Shown piece after piece: positions 24,756 through 33,561 of a stretch of 64,000 nt of DNA. The stretch comes from Streptomyces endophytica. Lineage in GTDB: Bacteria; Actinomycetota; Actinomycetes; Streptomycetales; Streptomycetaceae. The stretch covers positions 1,984,001 to 2,048,000 of the forward strand of contig NZ_CP110636.1 of the NCBI RefSeq assembly GCF_026153355.1, read 5' to 3'. Within the stretch, counting starts at the first letter, position 1. Every line of letters begins with the position of its first letter. The notes below the pieces were generated by a model. It had not been told where the DNA came from and made no database searches. It saw nothing but the letters and a program-made list of their open reading frames with translations. Both the position numbers and the translations under genes were made by a program.

Positions 24756-25181
24756 TGGTCGGTCGGTCGGTGGCGTGGCAGTTGACGGCTGCTGCTGGGA
24801 GCTTGGCGGGTTGCGGGTTGCGGGTTGCGGGTTGTGCTGCGGGCTGCGGGCTGCGGGCTGTGGGCTGCGGGCTGTGGGGTGATGCCAACGCCTGGCCGCA
24901 GGACGGGCCCCCTGCCTCCCCTGCCCCGGACCTCCTCTCCCCTCCTCAGCGACCAGCGCAGGCGCATACACATGCGCATACGCAGGGTTATCCACAGGCC
25001 CTGCGCGCGATGACGCGACGTCGGTACCGTCATGGCACGTCGGCAGGCCGGAAGCAGTTCCGTCCGGCGGCCGGTAAGCAATGCCCAGTGACAGAGAATT
25101 CGCCGACCGACCTCACCGACCTGGTGGGCGTCGCCGAAGTCGCCGCAGCCGTGAAGGTCCTGAAGGGGGAGGTGGCCCGCC
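24756..25181. other. Gene-free region with heptamer repeats and a DnaA box
   Basis: About 426 bases. 24808-24880 is a run of 7-base units GCGGGTT then GCGGGCT. 24961-24984 has GCGCATACACATGCGCATACG, and a perfect DnaA box TTATCCACA lies at 24988-24996. The end of the region carries the ribosome site GGGGGAGGTGG of the DUF2252 gene. Confidence 0.6.
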
Positions 25182-26642
25182 ATGACGCGTGTGCCGTACG
25201 TACCGGGGTTTGCCAAGGCCGATGCAGAAGGCCCGTCGCCCAAGGCCGCCGGCCGGGCATTGCGGGAGCGGCTGCCCCGTGCCGCGCAGTCCGCACTGTC
25301 GAGCGCGGCCGAACGCCCGGACGCGGTAGCGGCGGTGGAGGAATCCAACGCCGGACGGCTTCCCGACCTGACGCCGATACGGGTCGGCCGGATGGCCGCG
25401 AGCCCGTTCGCCTTCCTCCGCGGCTCCGCGGGCCTGATGGCGTACGACCTGACGGCCGATCCGGTGACCGGTATCGGCGCCCAGATCTGCGGCGACGCCC
25501 ACGCCGCCAACTTCGGGCTCTACGGCGATGCCCGCGGCGGCCTCGTCATCGACCTCAACGACTTCGACGAGACCCTGTACGGGCCGTGGGAGTGGGACGT
25601 GAAGCGGCTCGCCACGTCGATGGTCCTGGCGGGCCGGGAAGCGGGTGCGGATGAGGACGAGTGCCGCAAAGCCGCCCAGGACGCGGCGGGCGCGTACCGA
25701 CGCACGATGCGGCTGCTGGCGAAGCTGCCGGTGACGGAGGCGTGGAACGCGATCGCCGATGAGGAACTGGTCTCACACACCGACGCCCGGGACCTGCTGG
25801 GGACGCTGGAGCGGGTGTCGGCCAAGGCGCGGAAGAACACCAGCGCGCGGTTCGCGGCGAAGGCGACCGAGCGGACGGCGGACGGAGGCCGCCGGTTCGT
25901 GGACGCGCCACCGGTGCTGCGCCGGGTGCCGGACGCCGAAGCGGCAGCCGTGGCCGCTTCCCTCACCAGCTACCTGGACACCCTCCCCGAGGACCGGCTG
26001 CCCCTGCTGGCCCGGTACGCGGTGCACGACGTGGCCTTCCGAGTCGTCGGCACGGGCAGCGTGGGCCTGCGGTCGTACGTGGTGCTGCTGCTGGATCACC
26101 GCGGCGAGCCACTGGTTCTGCAGGTCAAGGAGGCCCGTAGCTCCGCGCTGACACCGTATGTGGAGAAGGCCGGCTTCCCGTCCCCGGCGGTGACGCATGA
26201 AGGCCGGCGGGTGGTGCTCGGCCAGCGGAGGATGCAGGTCGTCAGCGACATCTTGCTCGGCTGGACGACTGTGCAGGACATACCCGTGGCCGACGATGGA
26301 GGTACCCGCTCCACTACCCCTGCCCAGGGGACGGGCGATCCGGCTGCCGGACTTCCCTTCCAGGTCCGCCAGTTCAGAAACCGCAAGGGCAGCGTCGACC
26401 CGGCCCAACTGACCGGCGACCAGCTGGACGACTACGCCCGGATGACCGGCGCCCTCCTGGCCCGAGCCCACGCCCACAGCGCCGACCCACGCCTGGTGGC
26501 CGGCTATTGCGGCAAGAGCGAAGAACTGGACGAGGCCATAGCGAAGTTCGCCGTCGCCTACGCAGACCGCACGGAAGCGGACCACACCGCATTGACAACA
26601 GCAGTGAAGAACGGCCGGGTGGCGGCAGAAATGGGGGTATGA
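25182..26642 (+). CDS. DUF2252 family protein
   Basis: 486 residues. Contains the DUF2252 core MAASPFAFLRGSAGLMAYDL...GIGAQICGDAHAANFGLYGDARGGLVIDLNDFDETLYGPWEWDVKRLATSM. In that core GDAHxxNFG and DxNDFDE resemble the catalytic HGDxxxxN and DxD elements of aminoglycoside/choline-kinase-like folds. A later stretch, GQRRMQVVSDILLGWT, is also conserved. Function unknown; the kinase-like motifs suggest ATP-dependent small-molecule phosphorylation, which is inference. Stand-alone gene with a strong ribosome site. Confidence 0.88.
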   Translation: MTRVPYVPGFAKADAEGPSPKAAGRALRERLPRAAQSALSSAAERPDAVAAVEESNAGRLPDLTPIRVGRMAASPFAFLRGSAGLMAYDLTADPVTGIGAQICGDAHAANFGLYGDARGGLVIDLNDFDETLYGPWEWDVKRLATSMVLAGREAGADEDECRKAAQDAAGAYRRTMRLLAKLPVTEAWNAIADEELVSHTDARDLLGTLERVSAKARKNTSARFAAKATERTADGGRRFVDAPPVLRRVPDAEAAAVAASLTSYLDTLPEDRLPLLARYAVHDVAFRVVGTGSVGLRSYVVLLLDHRGEPLVLQVKEARSSALTPYVEKAGFPSPAVTHEGRRVVLGQRRMQVVSDILLGWTTVQDIPVADDGGTRSTTPAQGTGDPAAGLPFQVRQFRNRKGSVDPAQLTGDQLDDYARMTGALLARAHAHSADPRLVAGYCGKSEELDEAIAKFAVAYADRTEADHTALTTAVKNGRVAAEMGV

Positions 26643-27835
26643 GCCGCCACACCTCTTCGGGCTCGTCTCTGCCGTCGGCGATGGCTTCTTTCGGCGATCG
26701 ATCGACTCTGCCGACCGACGCTCGCCTCAGCGGGATGACGAAAGCCTCAGCGCACTGAGGAAAGCCTCAGCGGTCTGACGAGCGTCGACTGTTGGTCGTG
26801 GCGCTGGCTGGGAGGCGGCTGCCGGGGGGGCTGGGTGGCCCCGGCTGGGCCCTGAGGAATGGGCCAGGAGGGATGGTCGTGGAAGGTGGCCCTGCCTCTC
26901 GGACCGTACTCGGACGGGTGCGGGTACGGGTGCGGGCGCTGACAATGCTGACACCACGGATCCGGGCGGGCGGCGGGCACGGGTCGCGCGGCGCGCTGCG
27001 ACTCGACGCGACGATCCGTGGTGGCCCGACGGCCGCTCGGCACCCGAGGGGCGCCCGGCCGCGATGGCCTCTTGATCACGGCTGATCGGGGCTGATCGGG
27101 CGTAGCGGCGACGGGCACCGGCCTGACTGGTGGCCGCCAGGGGGGCCGATGGCGGCTGCCGCTCAGGGGGTGGCCTCACCGAGCCGTGCCTGACGGGACT
27201 TGTGATCTTGCGGTTGGTGACGAGGTGCAGGTGCAGGTGTGACCTGACGGTTCGGGGCGGTGGCTGAGGGTGAGGGCTGCCGATTGGGGGTGTCGAGCTG
27301 CTTCGTCGGGCGGCGGGCGGCGGGCGGCGGGCGGCGGGCGTAAGCGGCTAGCGGCGGGCGGCGGGCGGCGGTGGGTGGTCGCGGTCGGCGGTCGATTAGC
27401 GGCGGGCGTATGCGGTTAGCGGCAGGCGGCAGGCGGCAGGCGGCAGGCGGCAGGCGGCAGGCGGCAGGCGGCAGCCGGTGGCCGGTGGTGCGGCGGTCGG
27501 TGGTTCGACGGTTCGCGGTCGGCGGTCCCGGTTTGCGGTGGTCGGTGGTCGACGGTCCGCGGTCGGTTAGCGGCGACCGGTGGGGGTGGGTGAGGCGGTA
27601 GGTGGTGAGCGGTGGTCGGTGGGTGGTGGGTGAGGGGCGGGGTGGGGTGGGGGGAGGGGAGGGGCCCCGGGGGGAAGGCAGCAGGGAAAGGCGAAGCTCC
27701 GGTCTCTCAGGGCCCACAAGGCCAAGGCATGGAGTGAGCCCACACGGCCAAGGCATGGAACGACGGGAGCGGCGCCCGGCCGGTCGGCCGGTGGCGACGG
27801 AGGGCGGGGGCCGGCTCGGGCCGTACGCTGACCGG
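26643..27835. other. 1.2-kb low-complexity region without a credible gene
   Basis: The open frames here (for instance leftward 27163-27897, rich in RPPTTDRR repeats) have no family resemblance and arise from repeats, so I reject them. 27309-27371 consists of GGCGGGC heptamers and 27421-27474 of about eight GGCAGGC heptamers. Around them are GGTCGGTGG-type degenerate repeats to 27660. Nothing that looks like a tRNA, promoter or terminator was recognised. Confidence 0.6.
27309..27474. repeat. Tandem heptamer repeats (GGCGGGC)n and (GGCAGGC)n
   Basis: Two blocks of 7-base tandem units in the same phase, differing by one base (G/A), separated by about 50 bases of degenerate sequence. Such arrays are prone to slippage and to length variation between strains. 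Confidence 0.85.
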
Positions 27836-28885
27836 GTGACGAACTCGCACGCGGACAACACACAGGACGACCAGCACCGAGCGGACGGGCCGGACACGGC
27901 GGCTGCCCTGGGGGATCCGCAGGCGTCGGATGCCCGCGACGGCGGTCAGGGCGCCCCGACCGCAGGCACGGACGCACAGCCGTCACCGTCTGACGGCTCC
28001 GGCTCGTCCGGCGACACCGCCCCGTCGGGCGCATCCGGCCAGGCCCCATCCGGTGACCAGGACTCCCACGGTCAGCAGTCGCAGTCTTCCTCCCCCAGCC
28101 AAGACGCGGCCGATGAGGGGACGCGGCGGTTGGCCAAGGCCGTGTTGGCGGCGGAGCAGGCGTTGATCGAGTTCGAGATCGCGGTGGAGACGTTCCGGGT
28201 GGAGGTGGAGAACTTCTCCCGGCTGCACCATCAGCGGCTCGGTCCCATGTACGCGCGGCTGGACGAGCTGGACGCGCAGATCGCCGAGGCCGTGGCAGCG
28301 CGTACCGGCGACCCCGAGGACATCCGTAAGGCGCGCGAGGCGCGGGCGTCGGTGCTGCCGATGCCGGAGGTGGAAGAGCTCTTCCACGGCTGGCTGGGGT
28401 CGGACGGGCTGTTCCCGGAGGCGCAGGCGATGCTCACCGAGCAGTCGGTGCAGCCGCCGCAGAAGGTGCGGCCCAGCGAGGAGGTCCGTAAGGCCTACCG
28501 CGAACTCGTCCGCAAGGCCCACCCCGACCTGGCACGGGACGATGCGGAGCGGGCGCGGCGGGATGAGTTCATCGCGCGGGTCAATGCGGCGTACGGCCGG
28601 GGTGACGAGGTGGCGCTGCAGGCGCTCGCGCGGGAGTGGGCGGCCGGTCCGGCGCCGGCCGAGGAGCGGCTCAGCGAGAGTGAGGAGCTCTACGCCCGCC
28701 TGGAGTGGCTGGCCACGCGCAAGGAGCTGCTGGCGGCCGTTGCCGCCGAGCTGGAGGAGAGCGCGATCGGCGCGATGATCAAGATGGCGCCGGAGGACCC
28801 GGACCGGCTGCTGGACGAGATCGCTGAGAAGCTGCTCGCCGACGTCGCAGAACGTGAGGCGTACCTCGCGCAGCTGGTCGGGTAG
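27836..28885 (+). CDS. J-domain (DnaJ-like) protein
   Basis: 349 residues from the GTG at 27836; the in-frame upstream extension is low-complexity DNA. Residues 1-95 are disordered (Ser/Asp/Gln-rich). A helical region follows (LAKAVLAAEQALIEFEIAVETFRVEVENF, coiled-coil-like). Then comes a J-domain-like segment at about residues 220-255 (EEVRKAYRELVRKAHPDLARDDAERARRDEFIARVNAAY) with the HPD motif intact, and a helical C-terminus. HPD stimulates the DnaK ATPase, but the domain is internal rather than N-terminal, and no Gly/Phe or zinc region is present. Client unknown. Confidence 0.8.
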   Translation: MTNSHADNTQDDQHRADGPDTAAALGDPQASDARDGGQGAPTAGTDAQPSPSDGSGSSGDTAPSGASGQAPSGDQDSHGQQSQSSSPSQDAADEGTRRLAKAVLAAEQALIEFEIAVETFRVEVENFSRLHHQRLGPMYARLDELDAQIAEAVAARTGDPEDIRKAREARASVLPMPEVEELFHGWLGSDGLFPEAQAMLTEQSVQPPQKVRPSEEVRKAYRELVRKAHPDLARDDAERARRDEFIARVNAAYGRGDEVALQALAREWAAGPAPAEERLSESEELYARLEWLATRKELLAAVAAELEESAIGAMIKMAPEDPDRLLDEIAEKLLADVAEREAYLAQLVG

Positions 28886-28895
28886 CGTCGGGACC

Positions 28896-29240
28896 ATGCA
28901 ATTTGGTTCTGTACCCACCGTCGATGTCGATGCGCTCTCGGCCGAGGCCTTCCTTCTGGACGTGCGGGAGAACGACGAGTGGCAGGCGGGGCACGCCGAA
29001 GGTGCGCTGCACATCCCGATGAGCGAGTTCGTCGCCCGCTACGGGGAGTTGACCGAGAAGGCTCCCGAGGGCGACAAGGTCTACGTCCTGTGCCGCGTCG
29101 GTGGCCGTTCGGCCCAGGTGGCGCAGTACCTGATCCAGCAGGGCGTCGACGCGGTGAACGTCGCGGGCGGCATGCAGGCATGGGAGGCCGCCGGACGTCC
29201 CGTTTCGGACGGTAACGGCGGAGCGGGGACCGTTATCTAG
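28896..29240 (+). CDS. Rhodanese-like domain protein
   Basis: 114 residues, a single rhodanese domain. AFLLDVRENDEWQAGHAEGALHIPMSEFVAR is the substrate-side signature, and the active-site loop is CRVGGRSAQVAQYL with the cysteine that carries sulfane sulfur. It transfers sulfur from thiosulfate or a persulfide donor; the acceptor is unknown. Starts 10 bases after the J-domain gene, so likely one transcript. Confidence 0.9.
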   Translation: MQFGSVPTVDVDALSAEAFLLDVRENDEWQAGHAEGALHIPMSEFVARYGELTEKAPEGDKVYVLCRVGGRSAQVAQYLIQQGVDAVNVAGGMQAWEAAGRPVSDGNGGAGTVI

Positions 29241-29262
29241 CCAGCCAGCCAGCCAGCCAGCC
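29241..29262. repeat. (CCAG)n microsatellite
   Basis: Five CCAG units directly after the rhodanese stop, inside about 280 bases of gene-free CCGGCC/CCAGC-rich sequence before the acyl-CoA dehydrogenase end. Confidence 0.8.
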
Positions 29263-29524
29263 GGGCGCCTACCAGGTCGTTATCCAGCCGGCCGGTTCCT
29301 AGTCGGCCGGTTCCTGGTCGATCGGTGCCTGGCCGGCCAGGGCTGGTCGGCCAGCGCCTGCGTGGCACGGCTGGCCGACCTCCGCTGCCCACCTGTACGC
29401 ACCTGTACCCACCCGCGTTCAGCCGGCCGCTGCACGGGACGGGCGTGCGTCGCCACGCCTCAGGCCCCCGGGGCCGGGCCGCATGCGCCGGCCCGGCGAG
29501 CCCGTGCGGCCTCCGCGCCACGGC

Positions 29525-30658
29525 TCACCCCAGTGGATGCACCGCGAGCAGGTCGCCGAGGGCCTCTTCGTGGGCGGCGGCGGGGCCGAGGGAGAGTTCG
29601 AGCTGCTTGGCCCAGGCGTGGTAGCGGTGCAGCGGGTAGTCGGTGTCGGCGCCGAATCCGCCGTGCAGGTGCTGGGCGGTCTGGACGATGCGGCGTACGC
29701 CCTCGGAGGCCCAGATCTTGGCGACCGCGATGTCACCGGCCGGTGGGAGCGGGCCGGCTGCGTCGGCGGTGAGGCGCCAGGCGGCCTGCCAGAGGGTGGC
29801 CTCCATGGCGCGCAGGTCGATGAAGCGGTCGGCGGCCTGGACCGCCACGGCCTGGAAGGTGGCCAGCGGGAACCCGAATTGTTCGCGCTTGCCGGTGTAC
29901 TCGCTGGTCATGGCCAGTACCCGTTCGCCGAGCCCCAGGGCCAGGGCGCAGGTGCCGATGGTCAGGAGATGGCGGAGGGATTCCCAGGCGGCCGGGTCCG
30001 TGAGCGTTTCGGTGGCGCTGATACGGACGGAGTCGAGCCGGACCTCGGCCTGGCGCTCGCCGCTGGTGGAGATCTGGTCGGCGAGTGTGACGCCGGGCTG
30101 GGTGCGGGTGACGAGGGCGAGGACGGCATTGCCCTCGGCGGTGTGTGCGGGCAGCAGGATCCGGTCGGCGGTGGCGGCCCAGGGGACGGCGGTCTGGGCA
30201 CCGTCGAGGATCCAGTGGCTGCCCTCCTGGGTGGCGCGGACGGCGAGTTCGGCCGGTTCATGGCCCGTACGGCCGGCGGCGGCGACGGTGACGACGAGGT
30301 CGCCGGTGGCGACCCGCGGCAGTACGTCCGTACGGAGCGCGGCATCGGCGTACCGCTGGAGGGTGAGCGCCGCGGCGCCGGACTCCAGCAGGGGCACGCG
30401 GGCCAGCACCTTCGCCGATTCGCGGAGAACGAGACAGAGCGCTATCGGGTCGAGGCCCGCGCCGCCGTACTGCGGCGCGATGAGCAGGCTCAGCAGATCC
30501 GCGTCGGCGAGCTTGCGCCACAGCGCGCGGTCGAAGTCGTCGGCGACCGCTCCGGTGGTCAGTGCCGGGCTGGGTACGTCGTCCGGAGCGGTCCCCGAGA
30601 AGACGGCCCGCGCTGCCTCGACGGCGGCCTGTTGCTCCTCGGTGAAGGTGAAGTCCAC
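29525..30658 (-). CDS. Acyl-CoA dehydrogenase family protein
   Basis: 377 residues from the GTG at 30658 (GGAAGG upstream). Three-domain ACAD layout: N-terminal helical (VDFTFTEEQQAAVEAARAVFSG), middle beta (LVVTVAAAGRTG...) and C-terminal helical with YTGKREQFGFPLATFQAVAVQAADRFIDL and TAQHLHGGFGADTDYPLHRYHAWAK. FAD-dependent alpha,beta-desaturation of an acyl-CoA is the family reaction. The usual YEGT catalytic-glutamate motif after the last arginine is replaced by LSLG. It may therefore be the non-catalytic subunit of a heteromeric ACAD, or use another glutamate. Substrate unknown. Confidence 0.88.
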   Translation of the reverse strand: MDFTFTEEQQAAVEAARAVFSGTAPDDVPSPALTTGAVADDFDRALWRKLADADLLSLLIAPQYGGAGLDPIALCLVLRESAKVLARVPLLESGAAALTLQRYADAALRTDVLPRVATGDLVVTVAAAGRTGHEPAELAVRATQEGSHWILDGAQTAVPWAATADRILLPAHTAEGNAVLALVTRTQPGVTLADQISTSGERQAEVRLDSVRISATETLTDPAAWESLRHLLTIGTCALALGLGERVLAMTSEYTGKREQFGFPLATFQAVAVQAADRFIDLRAMEATLWQAAWRLTADAAGPLPPAGDIAVAKIWASEGVRRIVQTAQHLHGGFGADTDYPLHRYHAWAKQLELSLGPAAAHEEALGDLLAVHPLG

Positions 30659-30691
30659 TGCCTGTCCTTCCTTCCGCACGGCACCACGACC

Positions 30692-30733
30692 TGACGAGCC
30701 GTCAAGTCAGGCGCCAAGGTAGAACATGTTCCA
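30692..30733. promoter_or_regulatory. Operators upstream of acyl-CoA dehydrogenase gene
   Basis: Two palindromes. TAGAACATGTTCCA at 30720-30733 fits TNNAACNNGTTNNA, the KstR (TetR-family) motif of actinobacterial sterol/lipid catabolism. A nested TGAC-N5-GTCA at 30692-30704, flanked by CCTGAC...GTCAGG, lies nearer the gene. Both are within 75 bases of the start. Confidence 0.5.
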
Positions 30734-30897
30734 GGAATTGGGAATGGCGGTGGTGGTGCGGTGGTGAAGGGACGGCCGCCGAGCCGGCCCCCTGAACCGC
30801 TGATTCGCCCGACGTAGCCGTTCAAAGGCCGGGGACGGCCCATAGGGCGGCCCATGGGCGTGGGCCGCCCATGCCGTGGGAGGTCCGTAGTCGTCCC

Positions 30898-31941
30898 CTA
30901 CCGGTCGAAGTCCAGCTCCACCTTCTCCGTGGCCGGGTGGGACTGGCAGGCGAGGACGTAGCCGGCGTCGACCTCGTCGGATTCGAGGGCGAAGTTGCGG
31001 TCCATGCGTATCTCGCCGGAGACCAGGAAGGCCCGGCAGGTGCCGCAGACGCCGCCCTTGCAGGCGTAGGGGGCGTCGGCGCGGTTGCGGAGGACGGCTT
31101 CCAGGAGTGATTCGCCGTCGTGGACGGGCCAGGTGCCGGAGCGGCCGTCGAGGGTGGCGGTCACCGTGCTGTGCGCGGGGGCCTTGGCCGCGGGCGCGGT
31201 CGGGGCGCCGTTGTCGACGTGGAAGATCTCTTCGTGGATGCGGTTGCGGGGTACGCCGAGGGCGCGCAGGGCGCGTTCGGCGCCCTGGACCAGGCCGTAC
31301 GGGCCGCAGAGGTACCAGCCGTCGATGGCGTCGGTCTTCAGGAGGGCCGGCAGCAGGGTGCGGAGCCGGTCCTCGTCCAGGCGGCCGGAGGGCAGGCCGG
31401 CCTGCTGTTCCTCGCGGGAGAGGGTGTGGATCAGCTGGAAGCGGTCGGGATAGCGGTCCTTCAGGTCGGCGACCTCCTCCAGGAACATCGTCGAGGCCGC
31501 GGTGCGGTCGCTGCGGATCAGGCAGAAGCGGGCGTCGGGCTGCTGCGCGAGGAGGGTGCTGGCGATGGACAGCACGGGGGTGATGCCGCTGCCGCCGACG
31601 ATCCCGACGAAGTGCCCGGGGCGCGGGGCGAGGACGAACCGGCCGGCCGGGGCCATCACCTCCACCGTGTCGCCGACGGCCAGCTCCTTGAGTGCGTAGG
31701 TCGAGAAGGCGCCGTCCTCGACGTGCCGGATGCCGACGCGCAGGACGGGCTCGTCGGTGGCCGGGGTGCAGATGGAGTACGTCCGGCGGGTCTCCTGGCC
31801 GTCGACCGTTCTGCGCAGCGCGATGTGCTGCCCGGGGGTGTGCCGGAAGGCGCTGCGGAGTTCGGGCGGGACGGTGAAGGTGACGGCCACCGCGTCGTCC
31901 GTGAGCCGCTCGACCTCCTGGACCCGGAGCGGGTGGAACAT
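30898..31941 (-). CDS. paaE: Phenylacetyl-CoA epoxidase reductase subunit PaaE
   Basis: 347 residues from the ATG at 31941, which overlaps the paaD stop; an extra GTG codon precedes it. N-terminal ferredoxin-NADP reductase module: FAD motif RRTYSI and NADPH loop GIVGGSGITPVLSI. C-terminal plant-type 2Fe-2S ferredoxin with ACKGGVCGTCRAFLVSG and a distal cysteine in LACQSHP. It passes electrons from NADPH to the PaaAC di-iron oxygenase that epoxidises phenylacetyl-CoA. Last gene of the leftward paaABCDE operon. Confidence 0.95.
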   Translation of the reverse strand: MFHPLRVQEVERLTDDAVAVTFTVPPELRSAFRHTPGQHIALRRTVDGQETRRTYSICTPATDEPVLRVGIRHVEDGAFSTYALKELAVGDTVEVMAPAGRFVLAPRPGHFVGIVGGSGITPVLSIASTLLAQQPDARFCLIRSDRTAASTMFLEEVADLKDRYPDRFQLIHTLSREEQQAGLPSGRLDEDRLRTLLPALLKTDAIDGWYLCGPYGLVQGAERALRALGVPRNRIHEEIFHVDNGAPTAPAAKAPAHSTVTATLDGRSGTWPVHDGESLLEAVLRNRADAPYACKGGVCGTCRAFLVSGEIRMDRNFALESDEVDAGYVLACQSHPATEKVELDFDR

Positions 31942-32501
31942 CACAACTCCTTGAAGTGGTCGAAGGGTTCGCGGCAGGACTCGCAGCGGCGCAGCGCCTT
32001 GCAGGCCGTGGAGGAGAACCGGCTCAGCAGGGTGGTGTCGGTCGATCCGCAGTGCGGGCAGCGGATCGTGAGGTCGACGGAGATCGGTCCGCCGGCCGGG
32101 CCGGCCGGGCGCGGTGGGGCGATGCCGAAGTCGGCCAGCTTGCGGCGGCCCTCGGCGGTGATGGCGTCCGTGGTCCAGGGCGGGCTGAGGACCGTACGGA
32201 CCTCGACGTCGGGTATGCCGTGGTCGTGGAGTATCCGCTCGATGTCGGCGGACATGGCCTCGATGGCGGGGCAGCCGGTGTAGGTGGGGGTGAGCTCGAC
32301 CTCGACGCGGTCGGGGGCGGTCAGCCGCAGATCGCGCAGGACGCCGAGTTCGGCGAGGGTGAGGACGGGCAGCTCGGGGTCGGGAACGGAGCCGGCCAGT
32401 GCCAGCAGTTCCGCTTCGAGGGCCGTGCCGGCCGTGGTGGACCTGCCGGCCGAGGTGGGTGAGTCGGCCCTCGTGGCAGTGGTGTCGCCGGTGGTCACCA
32501 T
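31941..32501 (-). CDS. paaD: Phenylacetyl-CoA epoxidase assembly protein PaaD
   Basis: About 186 residues. After a short Thr-rich start comes the MIP18/SufT-like domain (VPDPELPVLTLAELGVLRDL...VELTPTYTGCPAIEAMSADIE). It ends in a zinc-ribbon-like part with CPHC and CESC pairs. PaaD is thought to help mature the iron centres of the epoxidase. The ATG at 32501 overlaps the end of paaC; a GTG three bases on is an alternative. Confidence 0.92.
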   Translation of the reverse strand: MVTTGDTTATRADSPTSAGRSTTAGTALEAELLALAGSVPDPELPVLTLAELGVLRDLRLTAPDRVEVELTPTYTGCPAIEAMSADIERILHDHGIPDVEVRTVLSPPWTTDAITAEGRRKLADFGIAPPRPAGPAGGPISVDLTIRCPHCGSTDTTLLSRFSSTACKALRRCESCREPFDHFKEL

Positions 32502-33202
32502 GTCGCCCCCGGGTGGCTGCGGTGGAGGTGCTGCATCTCGGCGAGCAGCCGTCCGAACGGTTCGGTGTGCAGGCCCTGGCGGCCCGCGCCGGCGGTCCAG
32601 GCGCCGCGCTGCGGTCCTTCGGGGAGGCGGAGGGTGGCCTGCTCGACGGTGGCGGTGATGCGGGTGGTCCACACGTCGTGGAACGTGGCCCAGGGCAGCG
32701 ATTCCAGTCCGGGCACCGGCTCGAACATCTCGCCCGTGAAGCGCCAGAGGGCGTCCAGGGCGCGCTGCATGCGGGTGCGGCTCTCGTCGGTGCCGTCGCC
32801 CAGCCGGAGGGTCCACTGGGTGGCGTGGTCGCGGTGGTAGGCGACCTCCTTGACGGCCTTGCCGGCCAGGGGGGCCAACTCGGTGTCCCCGGAAGCCAGT
32901 TGCTCGAAGAGCAGCTCCTGGTAGGTGGAGAAGTAGAGCTGGCGGGCGATGGTGTGGGCGAAGTCGCCGTTGGGCTGCTCGACGAGCTGGAGGTTGCGGA
33001 ACTCCCGCTCCTCGCGCAGATACGCCAGCTCGTCCTCGTCGCCGGCCAGGGAGAGCAGCACCCGGGCCTGGCCGAGCAGGTCCAGCGCGATGTTGGTCAG
33101 CGCCACCTCCTCCTCCAGGACCGGGGCCTGGCCGGCCCACTCGCCCAGGCGGTGGGAGAGGATCAGCGCATCGTCCCCGAGGGGCAGGGCGGGGGTGGTC
33201 AC
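32495..33202 (-). CDS. paaC: Phenylacetyl-CoA epoxidase structural subunit PaaC
   Basis: 235 residues from the GTG at 33202, preceded by GAGGGA; another GTG overlapping the paaB stop is less likely. Ferritin-like helical protein (ALILSHRLGEWAGQAPVLEEEVALTNIALDLLGQAR...YHRDHATQW) related to PaaA but without a functional di-iron site. It pairs with PaaA to form the core of the oxygenase. Full family length. Confidence 0.94.
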   Translation of the reverse strand: MTTPALPLGDDALILSHRLGEWAGQAPVLEEEVALTNIALDLLGQARVLLSLAGDEDELAYLREEREFRNLQLVEQPNGDFAHTIARQLYFSTYQELLFEQLASGDTELAPLAGKAVKEVAYHRDHATQWTLRLGDGTDESRTRMQRALDALWRFTGEMFEPVPGLESLPWATFHDVWTTRITATVEQATLRLPEGPQRGAWTAGAGRQGLHTEPFGRLLAEMQHLHRSHPGATW

Positions 33203-33210
33203 GGTGTCCC

Positions 33211-33561
33211 TCACAGGTGGTGCACCCCCTCCGGGATCTCGTAGAAGGTCGGGTGGCGGTAGGGCTTGTCGCCGGCCGGCTCGAAGAAGGCGTCCTTCTC
33301 GTCCGGGGAGGAGGCGGTGATCTGGGCGGAGGGCACCACCCAGAGGGAGACGCCTTCGGAGCGCCGGGTGTAGAGGTCGCGGGCGTTGCGCAGCGCCATC
33401 TCGGCGTCCGGGGCGTGGAGGCTCCCGGCGTGGGTGTGCGACAGGCCGCGGCGGCTGCGGACGAAGACCTCCCACAGAGGCCAGTCGGTGGGGCGGGTGT
33501 CCCCCGCTTCGGCGGGGGCGCCGGAGGCGGGGGTCTCCGCGGGGCGGGGTGTCGTCGTCAT
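33211..33561 (-). CDS. paaB: Phenylacetyl-CoA epoxidase subunit PaaB
   Basis: 116 residues. After a disordered Thr/Pro start the family core reads [41 protein letters not shown]...[11 protein letters not shown]. PaaB is a small subunit that bridges the PaaAC heterodimers. ATG overlaps the paaA stop (ATGA). Confidence 0.94.
   Translation of the reverse strand: MTTTPRPAETPASGAPAEAGDTRPTDWPLWEVFVRSRRGLSHTHAGSLHAPDAEMALRNARDLYTRRSEGVSLWVVPSAQITASSPDEKDAFFEPAGDKPYRHPTFYEIPEGVHHL

Noticed and set aside
23367..24995. 542-residue frame antisense to the DUF3533-like gene
   Set aside because: Composition (QHPQP, RHLFLRHL repeats) reflects the opposite strand of the repeat tails; the rightward frame has membrane helices and a ribosome site.
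27163..27897. Leftward 244-residue Pro/Arg-rich frame in the low-complexity region
   Set aside because: Its sequence is the translation of heptamer and degenerate repeats (PPAACRL, RPPTTD); no ribosome site or conserved part.
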